Positions 1-8,949 of a DNA stretch of 64,000 nt are shown piece after piece. Position numbers and translations under genes: made by a program. Every line of letters starts with the position of its first letter. Within the stretch, counting starts at the first letter, position 1. This DNA is from Marivirga arenosa. GTDB lineage: Bacteria > Bacteroidota > Bacteroidia > Cytophagales > Cyclobacteriaceae. The notes under the pieces were generated by a model that made no database searches, was not told the origin of the DNA, and saw only the letters and a program-made list of their open reading frames with translations. The DNA lies in NCBI RefSeq assembly GCF_030503875.2, contig NZ_CP129968.2, positions 2,940,001 to 3,004,000 of the forward strand, in the 5' to 3' direction.

Positions 1-64
1 TACCATTGAAAAGAAATCTTTTATAATTTAACGAAACTTTCATTTTTATAGTTAAAAGAAACTA

Positions 65-72
65 TATTTTTG
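65..72 (+). promoter_or_regulatory. Candidate Bacteroidetes -7 promoter element
   Basis: TATTTTTG matches the TAnnTTTG -7 element of the Bacteroidetes primary sigma factor and lies 16 bases before the first start codon. No convincing TTTG -33 element is seen at the usual distance, so this is a motif match only. Confidence 0.35.
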
Positions 73-88
73 CATAAAATTTCATCTC

Positions 89-700
89 ATGAAGATACTG
101 GCAATTGGAAGAAATTATGGAGATCACATTAAAGAGCTTAAGAACGAGCGACCTGATGAGCCTGTAATTTTCACAAAACCCGATACTGCCATTCTTAAAA
201 ATAATGATCCTTTTTATTACCCGCCTTATTCAAATGATATTCATCATGAAGTAGAATTAGTGGTCAGAATTTGTAAAGAAGGTAAATTTGTAAAGGAGGA
301 ACATTCACATAAATATTACGATAAGATAGGTTTAGGTATTGATTTCACTGCTCGTGATCTTCAAACTAAAGCAAAAGAAAAAGGATTACCATGGGCGATT
401 GCTAAGGGCTTTAATGGTTCAGCTCCTATTTCAGACTGGATAGAGAAAGGAGAATTTGAGGATATTCAAAATATCAATTTTTCACTTAAAGTTAACGGAG
501 AATTAAAGCAATCTGGTAATTCGGAATTGATGCTTTTTTCAATTGATTATATTATTTCTTATTTATCAAAGTTTTTTACTTTAAAAACTGGAGACATAAT
601 ATTCACTGGTACTCCGAAAGGTGTAGGTCCTATTAACATTGGAGATAGACTTGAAGGTTATATTGAAGATAAAAAATTACTTGATTTTGAAATTAAATAA
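89..700 (+). CDS. Fumarylacetoacetate hydrolase (FAH) family protein
   Basis: This is a 203-residue single-domain member of the FAH superfamily, which cleaves or hydrates acylpyruvate-type C-C bonds with a divalent metal. The metal site is visible as H53-E54-x-E56 and D85 (in GIDFTARD). The C-terminal signature FTGTPKGVGP is present. The length fits the short acylpyruvase/FAHD1-like branch rather than true fumarylacetoacetase (about 420 residues). No signal peptide is present, so it is cytoplasmic. It starts 16 bases after a TATTTTTG element, and its stop overlaps the start of the peptidase gene that follows, which suggests co-transcription. The exact substrate (acylpyruvate, oxaloacetate or similar) cannot be read from sequence. 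Confidence 0.9.
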   Translation: MKILAIGRNYGDHIKELKNERPDEPVIFTKPDTAILKNNDPFYYPPYSNDIHHEVELVVRICKEGKFVKEEHSHKYYDKIGLGIDFTARDLQTKAKEKGLPWAIAKGFNGSAPISDWIEKGEFEDIQNINFSLKVNGELKQSGNSELMLFSIDYIISYLSKFFTLKTGDIIFTGTPKGVGPINIGDRLEGYIEDKKLLDFEIK

Positions 701-2582
701 TTATAAAATAACATTTACCCTTTTCATCCTAAGCTTAGCTTTCACGCTTAAAGCACAAAATTCTGACCCCTACACTTTCCCAATACGTCCAAATAAAACA
801 AATTTCTTATCCGGTACAATGGGAGAATTACGTTCCTCTCACTTTCATGCTGGTATAGATATTAAAACGGGTGGAAAAATTGGAGAAGCTGTTCATGCAA
901 CTAAACGAGGATATATAACCCGAATAAAGGTTTCTACTGCAGGATATGGAAATGCATTGTATATGCTTCATCCTGATGGTAACACTTCAGTTTATGCTCA
1001 TTTACATGAGTTTGATGAGGAGATCCAGAAATACGTAAAAGAAGAACAATACAAACAACAAACATTTGAAATCGAATTATTTCCTGAACCTTATCAATTT
1101 TCCTATAAAACTCAGGAAGTGATAGGTGTTTCTGGTAATACAGGAGGATCAATGGGTCCTCATTTGCATTTTGAAATTAGAGATTCTCAACAAAGAGTTC
1201 TGAACCCATTGCATTACGGTTTTAAAGAAATTAGAGATAATATTCCTCCTATTTTGCAAGGCCTTGCAATTAGGCCAATGAATGAAGATTCAAAAGTTGA
1301 AAATGAATTCAAAAGGCAAAATATACCCTACAATAGAACGGGTTTTAATTATACAGTAGAAGATACAATTAATGCAATTGGTGAAATTGGCCTAGAACTA
1401 TGGGGCCATGATAAATTAAATGGATCTGCGAATAAAAATGGAATTAGCATAATTGAAGTGAATGTAAATAATGAACTTCAATACAGACAGAATATTGATG
1501 TGATGAGCTTTGGCTTACAACGCCATATTTTGGTTCATTACCCATATGATGTAAAAATAACATCAGGGGCACGGTATCATAAGCTTTATGTTGATGATGG
1601 AAATAGCCTAAAATATTATGATACCAAAAATGAAAACGGCACGCTAAATATTAAAAATGGAGAGGTGTATAATATTAGCATAAAAATGTTAGACCCGTAT
1701 GGAAATACTAGTAAGCTTGAAATGGTAATCAAAGGAGAGCAAGCTAGGAGCCGATTAGATAAATCGATTGATTTTGAATTAGATGAGTTGGAATACATGG
1801 TAGATGATGATTATCTAAAAATTTATGCTCAGTCCAATTGTAATGATGATGCAGAAGAATTGAATCTCAACTTCGATAAAAAAATCAAAAGCATAAACCC
1901 TTCTTATTATTTAGATAGCGTAGCAGTTTATATTTGGAGTTTAAAAAAAGGTATACCTACCTCAATTTTAAATTGTGAAAAAGGAATGTCAATCAATCCA
2001 ATTAAACAAATTGTTCCATATAGCGAAACTTCCATTTCAGAATCAAATATGGATATTAGCTTCAGTAAATACTCATTATTTGATACCATTTACTTTCAAA
2101 CAGATTATGAAATCATAACTAAGGACTCACTAGAAATATTTTCATTGAATCCTAGAACTTCACCTTTAAAGAGTTATATAGAAATAGAATTGAGTCCTCA
2201 ATTAAATCACTATGATGAAGAGAAAAGTCATGTTTACAAAACAGATGATACTGGGAACTTCTCATTTGAAGGCGGAGAATGGAATAATGGTAAATTAAAG
2301 TTTAGTACAAGAGAATTAGCGAATTATACCATTTTATCTGACACTGCTCCACCTACTATTAAACCAAATGGAAATCTTAGTTATATTATTATAGATAATT
2401 TATCAGGAATAGCATCTTATGAAGCTCATTTAAATGGAGAATGGATTCTTATGAAATATGAGCCAAAAGATGATTTAATATGGGTTGAATGGCCAGACAC
2501 ACCGATTGAAAAAAACGGTGAATTTGTGTTAAAGGTCATTGATAATGCTGGAAACGAAACAGAATATATCACTAAATTATAA
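687..2582 (+). CDS. M23 family metallopeptidase (LytM/peptidoglycan endopeptidase-like)
   Basis: A secreted Zn peptidase-fold protein, probably acting on peptidoglycan in the periplasm. The LytM core is N-terminal: HxxxD is seen in HFHAGID, and HxH in GPHLHFEIRD, with the usual GNTG loop before it. About 400 further residues of beta-rich sequence follow, with no family I recognise. I choose the TTG at 687 because it gives MKLNNYKITF... with a clean signal peptide ending in KAQ. An ATG at 639 is in frame but adds 16 charged residues before the signal sequence and overlaps the FAH gene by 62 bases. The next gene follows after 5 bases. Confidence 0.85.
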   Translation: MKLNNYKITFTLFILSLAFTLKAQNSDPYTFPIRPNKTNFLSGTMGELRSSHFHAGIDIKTGGKIGEAVHATKRGYITRIKVSTAGYGNALYMLHPDGNTSVYAHLHEFDEEIQKYVKEEQYKQQTFEIELFPEPYQFSYKTQEVIGVSGNTGGSMGPHLHFEIRDSQQRVLNPLHYGFKEIRDNIPPILQGLAIRPMNEDSKVENEFKRQNIPYNRTGFNYTVEDTINAIGEIGLELWGHDKLNGSANKNGISIIEVNVNNELQYRQNIDVMSFGLQRHILVHYPYDVKITSGARYHKLYVDDGNSLKYYDTKNENGTLNIKNGEVYNISIKMLDPYGNTSKLEMVIKGEQARSRLDKSIDFELDELEYMVDDDYLKIYAQSNCNDDAEELNLNFDKKIKSINPSYYLDSVAVYIWSLKKGIPTSILNCEKGMSINPIKQIVPYSETSISESNMDISFSKYSLFDTIYFQTDYEIITKDSLEIFSLNPRTSPLKSYIEIELSPQLNHYDEEKSHVYKTDDTGNFSFEGGEWNNGKLKFSTRELANYTILSDTAPPTIKPNGNLSYIIIDNLSGIASYEAHLNGEWILMKYEPKDDLIWVEWPDTPIEKNGEFVLKVIDNAGNETEYITKL

Positions 2583-2587
2583 ATACT

Positions 2588-3037
2588 ATGGACTTAAATA
2601 TAGGAGATAAAGCACCTGATTTCAATGCCAAGGATCAGGATGGAAATGAAGTTAAATTAAGTGATTTCAAAGGTAAAAAAGTAGTTTTATACTTTTACCC
2701 TAAAGACAATACACCGGGTTGCACGGCTCAAGCTTGTAATTTGAGAGATAATTATGAAGCCTTACAGGAAAAAGATTATGTAGTTCTAGGTGTAAGTCAA
2801 GATTCTGAGAAATCACATCAAAAATTTATAGAAAAGCAAAACTTGCCTTTTCCGTTAATTTCAGATGAAGATCACACAGTGCATAATTTATATGGTACTT
2901 GGGGCGAGAAAAAAATGTATGGTAAAACCTATATGGGTACATTAAGAACCACTTTCATTATTGATGAAGAAGGTAATATTGAAGACATCATTAATAAAGT
3001 AAAAACAAAAGAACACACAGCACAAATTTTAAAATAA
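2588..3037 (+). CDS. bcp: Thioredoxin-dependent thiol peroxidase (Bcp/PrxQ)
   Basis: A peroxiredoxin of the PrxQ group that reduces hydrogen peroxide and organic hydroperoxides using thioredoxin. The peroxidatic cysteine is C45 in TPGCTAQAC, and the resolving cysteine C50 lies five residues on, as in E. coli Bcp. The length of 149 residues is typical, and no signal peptide is present. It sits 5 bases after the M23 peptidase gene and 6 bases before the transketolase gene, so it is probably part of one transcript. All active-site residues are intact, so I expect a functional enzyme. Confidence 0.95.
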   Translation: MDLNIGDKAPDFNAKDQDGNEVKLSDFKGKKVVLYFYPKDNTPGCTAQACNLRDNYEALQEKDYVVLGVSQDSEKSHQKFIEKQNLPFPLISDEDHTVHNLYGTWGEKKMYGKTYMGTLRTTFIIDEEGNIEDIINKVKTKEHTAQILK

Positions 3038-3043
3038 TAATCA

Positions 3044-3895
3044 ATGGCAAGTCAGGCAAACATTCCAGAACTGGAAAAAATAGCTTCTCAGGTTAGAAGA
3101 GACATCGTTAGAATGGTACACGCAGTTAATTCAGGTCACCCTGGAGGATCTTTGGGATGTACTGATTTTTTTGTGGCTTTATATTTCCACATATTAAAGC
3201 ACAATAAAGACTTTAATATGGACGGAATTAATGAAGACATTTTCTTTTTGTCTAATGGTCACATTTCACCGGTATGGTACAGTGTTTTAGCAAGAAGTGG
3301 TTACTTTGAAGTTTCAGAATTAAGCACCTTCAGAAAAATTAACAGCAGACTTCAAGGCCACCCTACAACAGAAGAAAAACTTCCAGGAGTTAGAATTGCA
3401 TCTGGATCATTAGGCCAAGGATTATCTGCTGCATTGGGCGCTGCTCAGACCAAAAAGCTCAATAATGATGATCAATTAGTTTATGTATTAATGGGTGATG
3501 GAGAGGTACAAGAAGGGCAAATCTGGGAAGCTGCCATGTATGGAGCCCATCATAAAGTGGATAATATAATTGCTACCATTGATTATAATGGACAGCAAAT
3601 TGATGGCCCTATATCAGAGGTAATGGACTTAAAAGACCTGAAAGCAAAATGGCAAGCTTTTGGATGGGAAGTTATTGAAAGTGAAGGTAATGACATGTCT
3701 GAAATCATAAAATCATTAGAACATGCTAAAAGCCTTACCGGAAAAGGTAAGCCTATTCTAAATCTAATGAAAACCGAAATGGGTTATGGTGTAGATTTCA
3801 TGCAAGGCACACACAAATGGCATGGTGTTGCTCCAAATGATGAACAACTTACTGATGCACTATCTCAATTAGAAGAAACATTAGGAGACTATTAA
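3044..3895 (+). CDS. Transketolase, N-terminal (thiamine-diphosphate binding) subunit
   Basis: This is the ThDP/Mg-binding half of a split transketolase, an enzyme of the non-oxidative pentose phosphate pathway that moves two-carbon units between sugar phosphates. NSGHPGGSLG near residue 30 and the Mg/ThDP motif GDGEVQEGQIWEA (about 152-164, the GDG...N-type motif with Q in place of the usual N) are visible. The length of 283 residues is normal for the N subunit. Its partner subunit is encoded further on at 5335-6294. Unusually, another gene stands between the two halves. A palindrome follows the stop codon. Confidence 0.92.
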   Translation: MASQANIPELEKIASQVRRDIVRMVHAVNSGHPGGSLGCTDFFVALYFHILKHNKDFNMDGINEDIFFLSNGHISPVWYSVLARSGYFEVSELSTFRKINSRLQGHPTTEEKLPGVRIASGSLGQGLSAALGAAQTKKLNNDDQLVYVLMGDGEVQEGQIWEAAMYGAHHKVDNIIATIDYNGQQIDGPISEVMDLKDLKAKWQAFGWEVIESEGNDMSEIIKSLEHAKSLTGKGKPILNLMKTEMGYGVDFMQGTHKWHGVAPNDEQLTDALSQLEETLGDY

Positions 3896-3905
3896 ATATA
3901 AAATT

Positions 3906-3932
3906 ATGCGTTAGGAAAATTTCCTAACGCAT
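3906..3932 (+). terminator. Perfect 13-bp inverted repeat between transketolase and VWA genes
   Basis: ATGCGTTAGGAAA is followed after one base by its exact reverse complement, ending 6 bases before the VWA start codon. There is no T-run after it, so it may be a weak terminator, an mRNA stability hairpin or an attenuator that sets the ratio of the two flanking genes. The structure is seen directly. The role is inferred. Confidence 0.4.
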
Positions 3933-3938
3933 CATTTA

Positions 3939-5324
3939 ATGAAAATTAAATATACCATATCGTTCATATTTTTACTCTTTGTGATCCATTTTGCAAAAGC
4001 ACAGAGAGTAGAGCAGAGTATTCCTGAAAAAACAAGAATATTATTTCTTTTTGATGCATCAGGTAGTATGTTGGCTCCTTGGGGAAATGAACTACGTATC
4101 GATGCTGCAAAAAGAGTATTAACAGACTTAGTGGATTCTCTTAGAGTAAATGATAAGGTAGAATTAGCTCTTAGGCCATATGGCCATTTAACACCTGCCA
4201 AAGAAAGAAATTGTAAAGATACTAAACTGGAAATCCCTTTTGGACCTGATAATAATGATGATATAATTAATCGATTAAAATACATCTATCCTAGGGGAAC
4301 CACTCCTATTGCCTATTCATTAGAACAATCAGCCAAAGACTTTCCACAAGATGATAATTATAGGAACATCATCATAATTATAACAGACGGTATAGAATCA
4401 TGTGATGGTGATCCTTGTGCTGTTTCATTAGCACTACAAAAGAAAGCCATATTCCTTAGGCCCTTCGTCATTGGTTTAGGAATGGAAGAAAAATTTGAAG
4501 CCGAATTTGATTGTTTAGGTGAGTATTTTAACGCTAAAAATATTAATGCCTTTAGAAGTGTTTTAAATGGAATCTTAAACCAATCCTTAAGTAAAACTAC
4601 TGCAAGTGTTGAGCTATTAGATGAAAATAACAGGCCGGTAGAAAAAGATGTAAATGTGTCTTTTATTAATACTTTTACTGGTATATCTGAATTTGACTTT
4701 ATTCACTTTAGAGATAAAAATGGTAAACCTGATACCGTAGAAGTTGATCCAGTTTTGAGTTATGATGTAGTTGTGAACACTGTTCCTCCTGTTGTAAAAC
4801 GAAATGTATATTTAAAAGGCGGTACACACAATGTAATTAGAATAAAAAGCCCCCAAGGATCCTTAAGAGTAAACCAAGATAATTCTTTTGAATACGATAA
4901 AGACGTTCAAGTAATTATTAAAAGATCTTCCGGAAGCGAAATCGTTAATACTCAAGCTATAAAGGCAGAAGAGAAATATTTAATCGGGAATTATGACATC
5001 GAAATATTAACCTTGCCAAGAATTAACATTAAAAACATCAACATTAGTCAAGGTGAAAAAAGGAATATCAACATTCCAGCACCAGGTAGAATCAATATCA
5101 TTTATAGTAGTAAAGGTAAAGGAAGCTTATATTCAGTAGATGAAGACGGAAGGCAAACCTGGATTAAAAAATTAGATTTAGATGGAGGAAAAACCAGTTT
5201 TGGTATACAGCCAGGAAGATATAAATATGTTTACCGCTCAGATAGAGCTATGGGAAGTAAATACACTCAAATAAAAGAATTTGTAGTAAAATCAGGACAA
5301 ACCCTTAATATTAAAATATACTAA
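3939..5324 (+). CDS. Secreted von Willebrand factor A (VWA) domain protein
   Basis: A signal peptide (residues 1-21, ending FAKA/Q) is followed by a VWA domain with an intact MIDAS metal site: D39-A-S41-G-S43, a threonine in RGTTPIAYS, and IITDG. The region after about residue 215 has beta-rich segments that may be Ig-like or carboxypeptidase-regulatory repeats. VWA proteins bind ligands through a metal ion. The partner here is unknown. It lies between the two transketolase subunit genes, 10 bases before the second one, so it is probably co-transcribed with them without any evident functional link. It is exported, while transketolase is cytoplasmic. Confidence 0.85.
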   Translation: MKIKYTISFIFLLFVIHFAKAQRVEQSIPEKTRILFLFDASGSMLAPWGNELRIDAAKRVLTDLVDSLRVNDKVELALRPYGHLTPAKERNCKDTKLEIPFGPDNNDDIINRLKYIYPRGTTPIAYSLEQSAKDFPQDDNYRNIIIIITDGIESCDGDPCAVSLALQKKAIFLRPFVIGLGMEEKFEAEFDCLGEYFNAKNINAFRSVLNGILNQSLSKTTASVELLDENNRPVEKDVNVSFINTFTGISEFDFIHFRDKNGKPDTVEVDPVLSYDVVVNTVPPVVKRNVYLKGGTHNVIRIKSPQGSLRVNQDNSFEYDKDVQVIIKRSSGSEIVNTQAIKAEEKYLIGNYDIEILTLPRINIKNINISQGEKRNINIPAPGRINIIYSSKGKGSLYSVDEDGRQTWIKKLDLDGGKTSFGIQPGRYKYVYRSDRAMGSKYTQIKEFVVKSGQTLNIKIY

Positions 5325-5334
5325 TAAGAGTAAA

Positions 5335-6294
5335 ATGGCAGAAACTAAATTTACGTTTACAGAAAAAAAAGATACTCGCTCTGGTTTTGGTGATGGTCTT
5401 TTAGAAGCAGGCAAGAAAAATGATAAGGTTGTTGGCTTATGTGCAGATTTAATTGGATCTCTGAAAATGGGAGCATTTCAAAAGGAATTTCCTGACAGAT
5501 TTTTCCAAACAGGTATTGCAGAAGCTAACATGATGGGGCTTGCGGCTGGAATGACAATTGGAGGGAAAATTCCTTTTACCGGAACATTTGCCAATTTCTC
5601 TACAGGAAGAGTATATGATCAGATTCGTCAATCTATCGCTTATTCTGAAAAGAATGTGAAAATATGTGCATCTCATGCAGGAGTAACTCTTGGGGAGGAT
5701 GGAGCAACTCACCAAATATTGGAGGATGTAGGAATGATGAGAATGCTTCCTAATATGACTGTTATAAATCCGTGCGACTACAATCAAACTAAAGCGGCTA
5801 CTTTAGCTATAACAGATCATGAGGGACCTGTATACTTAAGATTTGGTAGACCTAAAGTTCCTGTATTCACTCCTGCAGATCAAAAATTTGAGATTGGAAA
5901 AGCAATAAAAATGATTGAGGGTTCAGATGTTACTATTTTTGCTACCGGTCATTTAGTATGGGAAGCTGTTGAAGCTGAAGCAATTCTAAGAGAAAAAGGT
6001 ATTAGTGTTGAACTAATTAATATCCATACAATAAAGCCTCTAGATGTGAAAGCTATTTTAGAATCTGTTAAAAAGACTGGCTGCGTGGTTACCGCTGAAG
6101 AGCATCAGAAAAACGGTGGCTTAGGGGATGCTGTAGCGCAAGTATTAACAGAACAATTACCAAGTCCACAAGAATATGTTGCTGTGAATGATAAGTTTGG
6201 AGAAAGTGGAACTCCTTCTGAATTAATGAAAAAATATGGCTTAGATGCTGAACATATTGTTTCAGCAGTAGAAAAAGTTATAAAAAGGAAATAA
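5335..6294 (+). CDS. Transketolase, C-terminal (pyrimidine-binding) subunit
   Basis: This half carries the pyrimidine-binding and C-terminal domains of transketolase and completes the active site with the N subunit at 3044-3895. The catalytic region is seen as [16 protein letters not shown], where the glutamate activates ThDP, followed by FATFxxFSTGR-like sequence ([12 protein letters not shown]). The end of the protein has the usual [15 protein letters not shown] motif. Its 319 residues match the normal size. A strong terminator follows at once, so this gene ends the transcript. The start ATG is 10 bases after the VWA stop codon. Confidence 0.93.
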   Translation: MAETKFTFTEKKDTRSGFGDGLLEAGKKNDKVVGLCADLIGSLKMGAFQKEFPDRFFQTGIAEANMMGLAAGMTIGGKIPFTGTFANFSTGRVYDQIRQSIAYSEKNVKICASHAGVTLGEDGATHQILEDVGMMRMLPNMTVINPCDYNQTKAATLAITDHEGPVYLRFGRPKVPVFTPADQKFEIGKAIKMIEGSDVTIFATGHLVWEAVEAEAILREKGISVELINIHTIKPLDVKAILESVKKTGCVVTAEEHQKNGGLGDAVAQVLTEQLPSPQEYVAVNDKFGESGTPSELMKKYGLDAEHIVSAVEKVIKRK

Positions 6295-6305
6295 TACCGA
6301 TAATC

Positions 6306-6340
6306 AAAGCCTGTTATATGAAAAATATAGCAGGCTTTTT
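6306..6340 (+). terminator. Intrinsic terminator after transketolase C subunit
   Basis: AAAGCCTG pairs with CAGGCTTT around an A/T-rich inner stem (TTATAT/ATATAG), and a T-run follows. It closes the transcript that begins with the FAH-family gene. Confidence 0.8.
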
Positions 6341-6351
6341 ACTTTCTAATT

Positions 6352-6648
6352 ATGGTAATCAGAATTGTTAAAATGACCTTTAAAGAAGGAAAAGTTGATG
6401 ATTTTCTTGAAATATTCAATAAATACAAATCAGCAATTCGCAATCAGAAAGGTTGTAATCATTTAGAGCTTTGGAGAGATAAAGATAATACCAATACCTT
6501 CAGTACTTACAGTATATGGGACTCAGAAGAATATTTGAACAATTATAGAGGTTCAGAAATATTCGGTTTGGTATGGCCAGCTACAAAGGCACTGTTTTCT
6601 GAAAAACCACAAGCTAGTACTCACATTCAAGAATATAAATTAGATTAG
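6352..6648 (+). CDS. Antibiotic biosynthesis monooxygenase (ABM) domain protein
   Basis: A small single-domain protein of the dimeric alpha/beta ABM fold. The pattern is typical: an N-terminal strand (IRIVKMTFKEGKVDDFLEIF), a central GCNHLELWRD strand, and WDSEEYLNNYRGSEIF helix. Members include quinone and polyketide monooxygenases and heme-degrading proteins, but many have no known function, and no substrate can be assigned here. It is cytoplasmic with 98 residues. It stands alone after a terminator and converges with the polyprenyl synthase gene, with one base between stop codons. Confidence 0.85.
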   Translation: MVIRIVKMTFKEGKVDDFLEIFNKYKSAIRNQKGCNHLELWRDKDNTNTFSTYSIWDSEEYLNNYRGSEIFGLVWPATKALFSEKPQASTHIQEYKLD

Positions 6649-6649
6649 A

Positions 6650-7624
6650 TTATTTTTTCCTCTCAATCGTATACTGTACTAAATCCATTAATGATTTACG
6701 ATAGTTCGAATCTGGAAAGTCTTTAATGATTTTCATCGCTTCATCATAATAGTTATGCATTACCTCAGTTGCATAGTCTATCCCATTTTTTTCCTTAACA
6801 AAAGACACCACCGTTTTTACAGTGGAATTCTTCTCACTCTTATTCTTGATTAACTTAAGAATTTGTTTTTGTTCGGATTTATCAGAATTGTTTAAAGCGT
6901 AAATCAAAGGCAGAGTCATCTTCTTTTCTTTGATATCAATTCCTAATGGTTTCCCTATTTCATTAGTACCATAATCAAATAAGTCATCTTTAATTTGAAA
7001 AGCCATACCTACCTTCTCACCAAAGAGTTTCATTTTCTCACTTACTTCATCATTCTTAATTACAGAACGACTTCCAACTGCACAGCATGAAGCAATTAAA
7101 GATGCCGTTTTTTGTCTTATAATATCATAATAAATATCCTCTGTAATATTAAGCTTTCTAGCCTTTTCAATTTGAAGTAACTCTCCCTCACTCATTTCTC
7201 TCACGGCCTCGGAAACAATTTTAAGCAAATCATAATCCTCATTATCTACAGATAATAGTAATCCACGAGACAAAAGATAATCACCCACCAGAATAGCGAT
7301 CTTATTTTTCCATAATGCATTGATTGAGAAAAATCCTCTACGATAATTAGCATCATCCACAACATCATCATGAACAAGAGTAGCCGTATGCAATAATTCA
7401 ATAAGGGCAGCACCTCTATAGGTAGCCTCATTTATTTCACCATGTACGCCTGCAGAAAGAAAAACAAACATAGGACGCATCTGTTTTCCTTTCCTCTTTA
7501 CAATATAACCCATGATTTTATCAAGCAAATAAACCTTACTTTTCATGAACTGACGGAATTTTATTTCAAATTCAGCCATTTCATTTTTTATGGGTGATTG
7601 TATTTCTCTAATTTTACTACTCAT
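6650..7624 (-). CDS. Polyprenyl (trans-isoprenyl) diphosphate synthase
   Basis: This enzyme extends farnesyl or geranylgeranyl diphosphate with isopentenyl diphosphate, most likely to make the side chain of menaquinone. The first aspartate-rich motif is DDVVD (residues 86-90, in LVHDDVVDDANYRRG) and the second is KDDLFDY (about 212-218). GKQMRP near residue 46 binds the pyrophosphate. The length of 324 residues is normal. Product chain length cannot be read with confidence. It is divergent from the alpha/beta hydrolase gene, with 37 bases between starts, so both promoters must share this gap. Confidence 0.93.
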   Translation of the reverse strand: MSSKIREIQSPIKNEMAEFEIKFRQFMKSKVYLLDKIMGYIVKRKGKQMRPMFVFLSAGVHGEINEATYRGAALIELLHTATLVHDDVVDDANYRRGFFSINALWKNKIAILVGDYLLSRGLLLSVDNEDYDLLKIVSEAVREMSEGELLQIEKARKLNITEDIYYDIIRQKTASLIASCCAVGSRSVIKNDEVSEKMKLFGEKVGMAFQIKDDLFDYGTNEIGKPLGIDIKEKKMTLPLIYALNNSDKSEQKQILKLIKNKSEKNSTVKTVVSFVKEKNGIDYATEVMHNYYDEAMKIIKDFPDSNYRKSLMDLVQYTIERKK

Positions 7625-7661
7625 GAGTGTGCAATATTACTACCAAATGAATATCTAAGCA

Positions 7662-8519
7662 ATGCAATCAAACAAAATGATTCAAGAAAATATAATTATT
7701 AATAGTTCGCTTCACGAAAAGCCAATTACTGCAGATATTAAATATATTCCTTCTAAGGATAAGAAACCGTTAATACTTTTTGTTCACGGTTTTAAAGGAT
7801 TTAAAGATTGGGGAGTATTCAATCTTTTTGCTAATGAAATGGCTAATAGAGGATTTATTTTTATGAAAATAAATTTAAGTCATAATGGAACTACTCCGGA
7901 AAATTTAACAGATTTTGAAGATCTGGAAGCCTTTGGAAATAATAACTTCACTATTGAATTACATGATCTAAAAGATAGTATAGATTATTTATATTCTGAG
8001 AATAATATAATCCCAAATGACGAAATTGATTATAATCAATTAAACCTGGCTGGGCATAGCAGAGGTGGTGGACTGGTTATATTAAAAGCCAGAGAAGACG
8101 ATAGAATCAAAAAAGTAATAACTTTAGCAGCTATTAGTGATTTAAGCAAAAGATGGCCTGAGAGCTTCTTAAAAGAGTGGAGAGACAAAGGAGTTCAATA
8201 CATAGAAAATAAGAGAACAAATCAGCTTATGCCACTTTATGTTCAATTATATGATGACGTTTTAGAGAATCCTGATAGATTATCAATCCCCAATGCTATC
8301 AAAGAAATGAAACAGCCTCTTTTAGCTTTTCATGGAACAAAGGATGAGACACTACCAATTGAAATGGCTTATCAAATAAAAGAGATAAAACCAGATACAG
8401 AATTAATAATATACGATAATGAGAATCATGTGTTTGGAGCAGCCCATCCATGGAAGGAGAATAAACTTCCACAAACTTTCGAAAATATTTTGAACGAAAT
8501 AGAGAGATTTTTAAAGTAA
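7662..8519 (+). CDS. Alpha/beta hydrolase (dienelactone hydrolase-like)
   Basis: A 285-residue alpha/beta-fold hydrolase. The oxyanion region is FVHGFKGFKDWG, the nucleophile S133 lies in GHSRGG, and the later acid and base are seen in HGTKDETLP (Asp) and NENHVFGAAHPW (His). No signal peptide is present, so it is cytoplasmic, and the substrate is unknown. A start at Met6 is also possible. The gene is alone, divergent from the polyprenyl synthase gene, and ends in a terminator shared with the convergent lipoprotein gene. Confidence 0.88.
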   Translation: MQSNKMIQENIIINSSLHEKPITADIKYIPSKDKKPLILFVHGFKGFKDWGVFNLFANEMANRGFIFMKINLSHNGTTPENLTDFEDLEAFGNNNFTIELHDLKDSIDYLYSENNIIPNDEIDYNQLNLAGHSRGGGLVILKAREDDRIKKVITLAAISDLSKRWPESFLKEWRDKGVQYIENKRTNQLMPLYVQLYDDVLENPDRLSIPNAIKEMKQPLLAFHGTKDETLPIEMAYQIKEIKPDTELIIYDNENHVFGAAHPWKENKLPQTFENILNEIERFLK

Positions 8520-8550
8520 AAAAAGCTGCTCAGTTTTGAGCAGCTTTTTT
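8518..8550. terminator. Bidirectional intrinsic terminator
   Basis: AAAAGCTGCTCA and TGAGCAGCTTTT form a 12-bp stem with a 4-base loop, flanked by A-runs on the left and T-runs on the right. It lies between two convergent genes and also covers the last codons of the minus-strand gene, so it can serve both directions. Confidence 0.85.
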
Positions 8551-8949
8551 ATTTGATTTCTTACCTGTTTTAACATCAATTATTGAAGTATAATCTTCTA
8601 TGGTTTCAGAATCATTTTTAAGTATTCCTGGTGGCCTGACTACTTCAATTTCATAAGTAGAAACCCATTTTACCTTTCCGTTTGCAATCGATTCTTTCAG
8701 GACAATTTCATTTGAAGCCTTATTAATTACAGCATACTTCAATATATCATTTCCTGGCTTATCACCTACATTATCATTGAACACCGCCAAAATGAACTCT
8801 TTATTTTCATTTAAAATAAGTTCATCTGCTTCATGCTCAAAATACTCTTGCGCTAATTCCTTATAGTAATCATCTGATTGAGATGCCATATTTTTATTGG
8901 TACAAGCAAATGCCAATATTACAAATGCTATACTGTAAATATATTTCAT
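8530..8949 (-). CDS. Small lipoprotein of unknown function
   Basis: A 139-residue protein with a lipoprotein signal peptide: a hydrophobic stretch followed by LAFAC, with Cys16 as the lipidated residue. The mature part is hydrophilic, with no recognised domain. Its start codon overlaps the stop of the large T9SS cargo gene upstream by one base (TAATG), so the two are probably translated together and this gene is the last of the pair. The C-terminus is basic (KKSNKKAAQN). I do not recognise the family. Confidence 0.75.
   Translation of the reverse strand: MKYIYSIAFVILAFACTNKNMASQSDDYYKELAQEYFEHEADELILNENKEFILAVFNDNVGDKPGNDILKYAVINKASNEIVLKESIANGKVKWVSTYEIEVVRPPGILKNDSETIEDYTSIIDVKTGKKSNKKAAQN

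Noticed and set aside
3906..3932. The palindrome as a phage attachment site
   Set aside because: There is no second copy, integrase or tRNA nearby.
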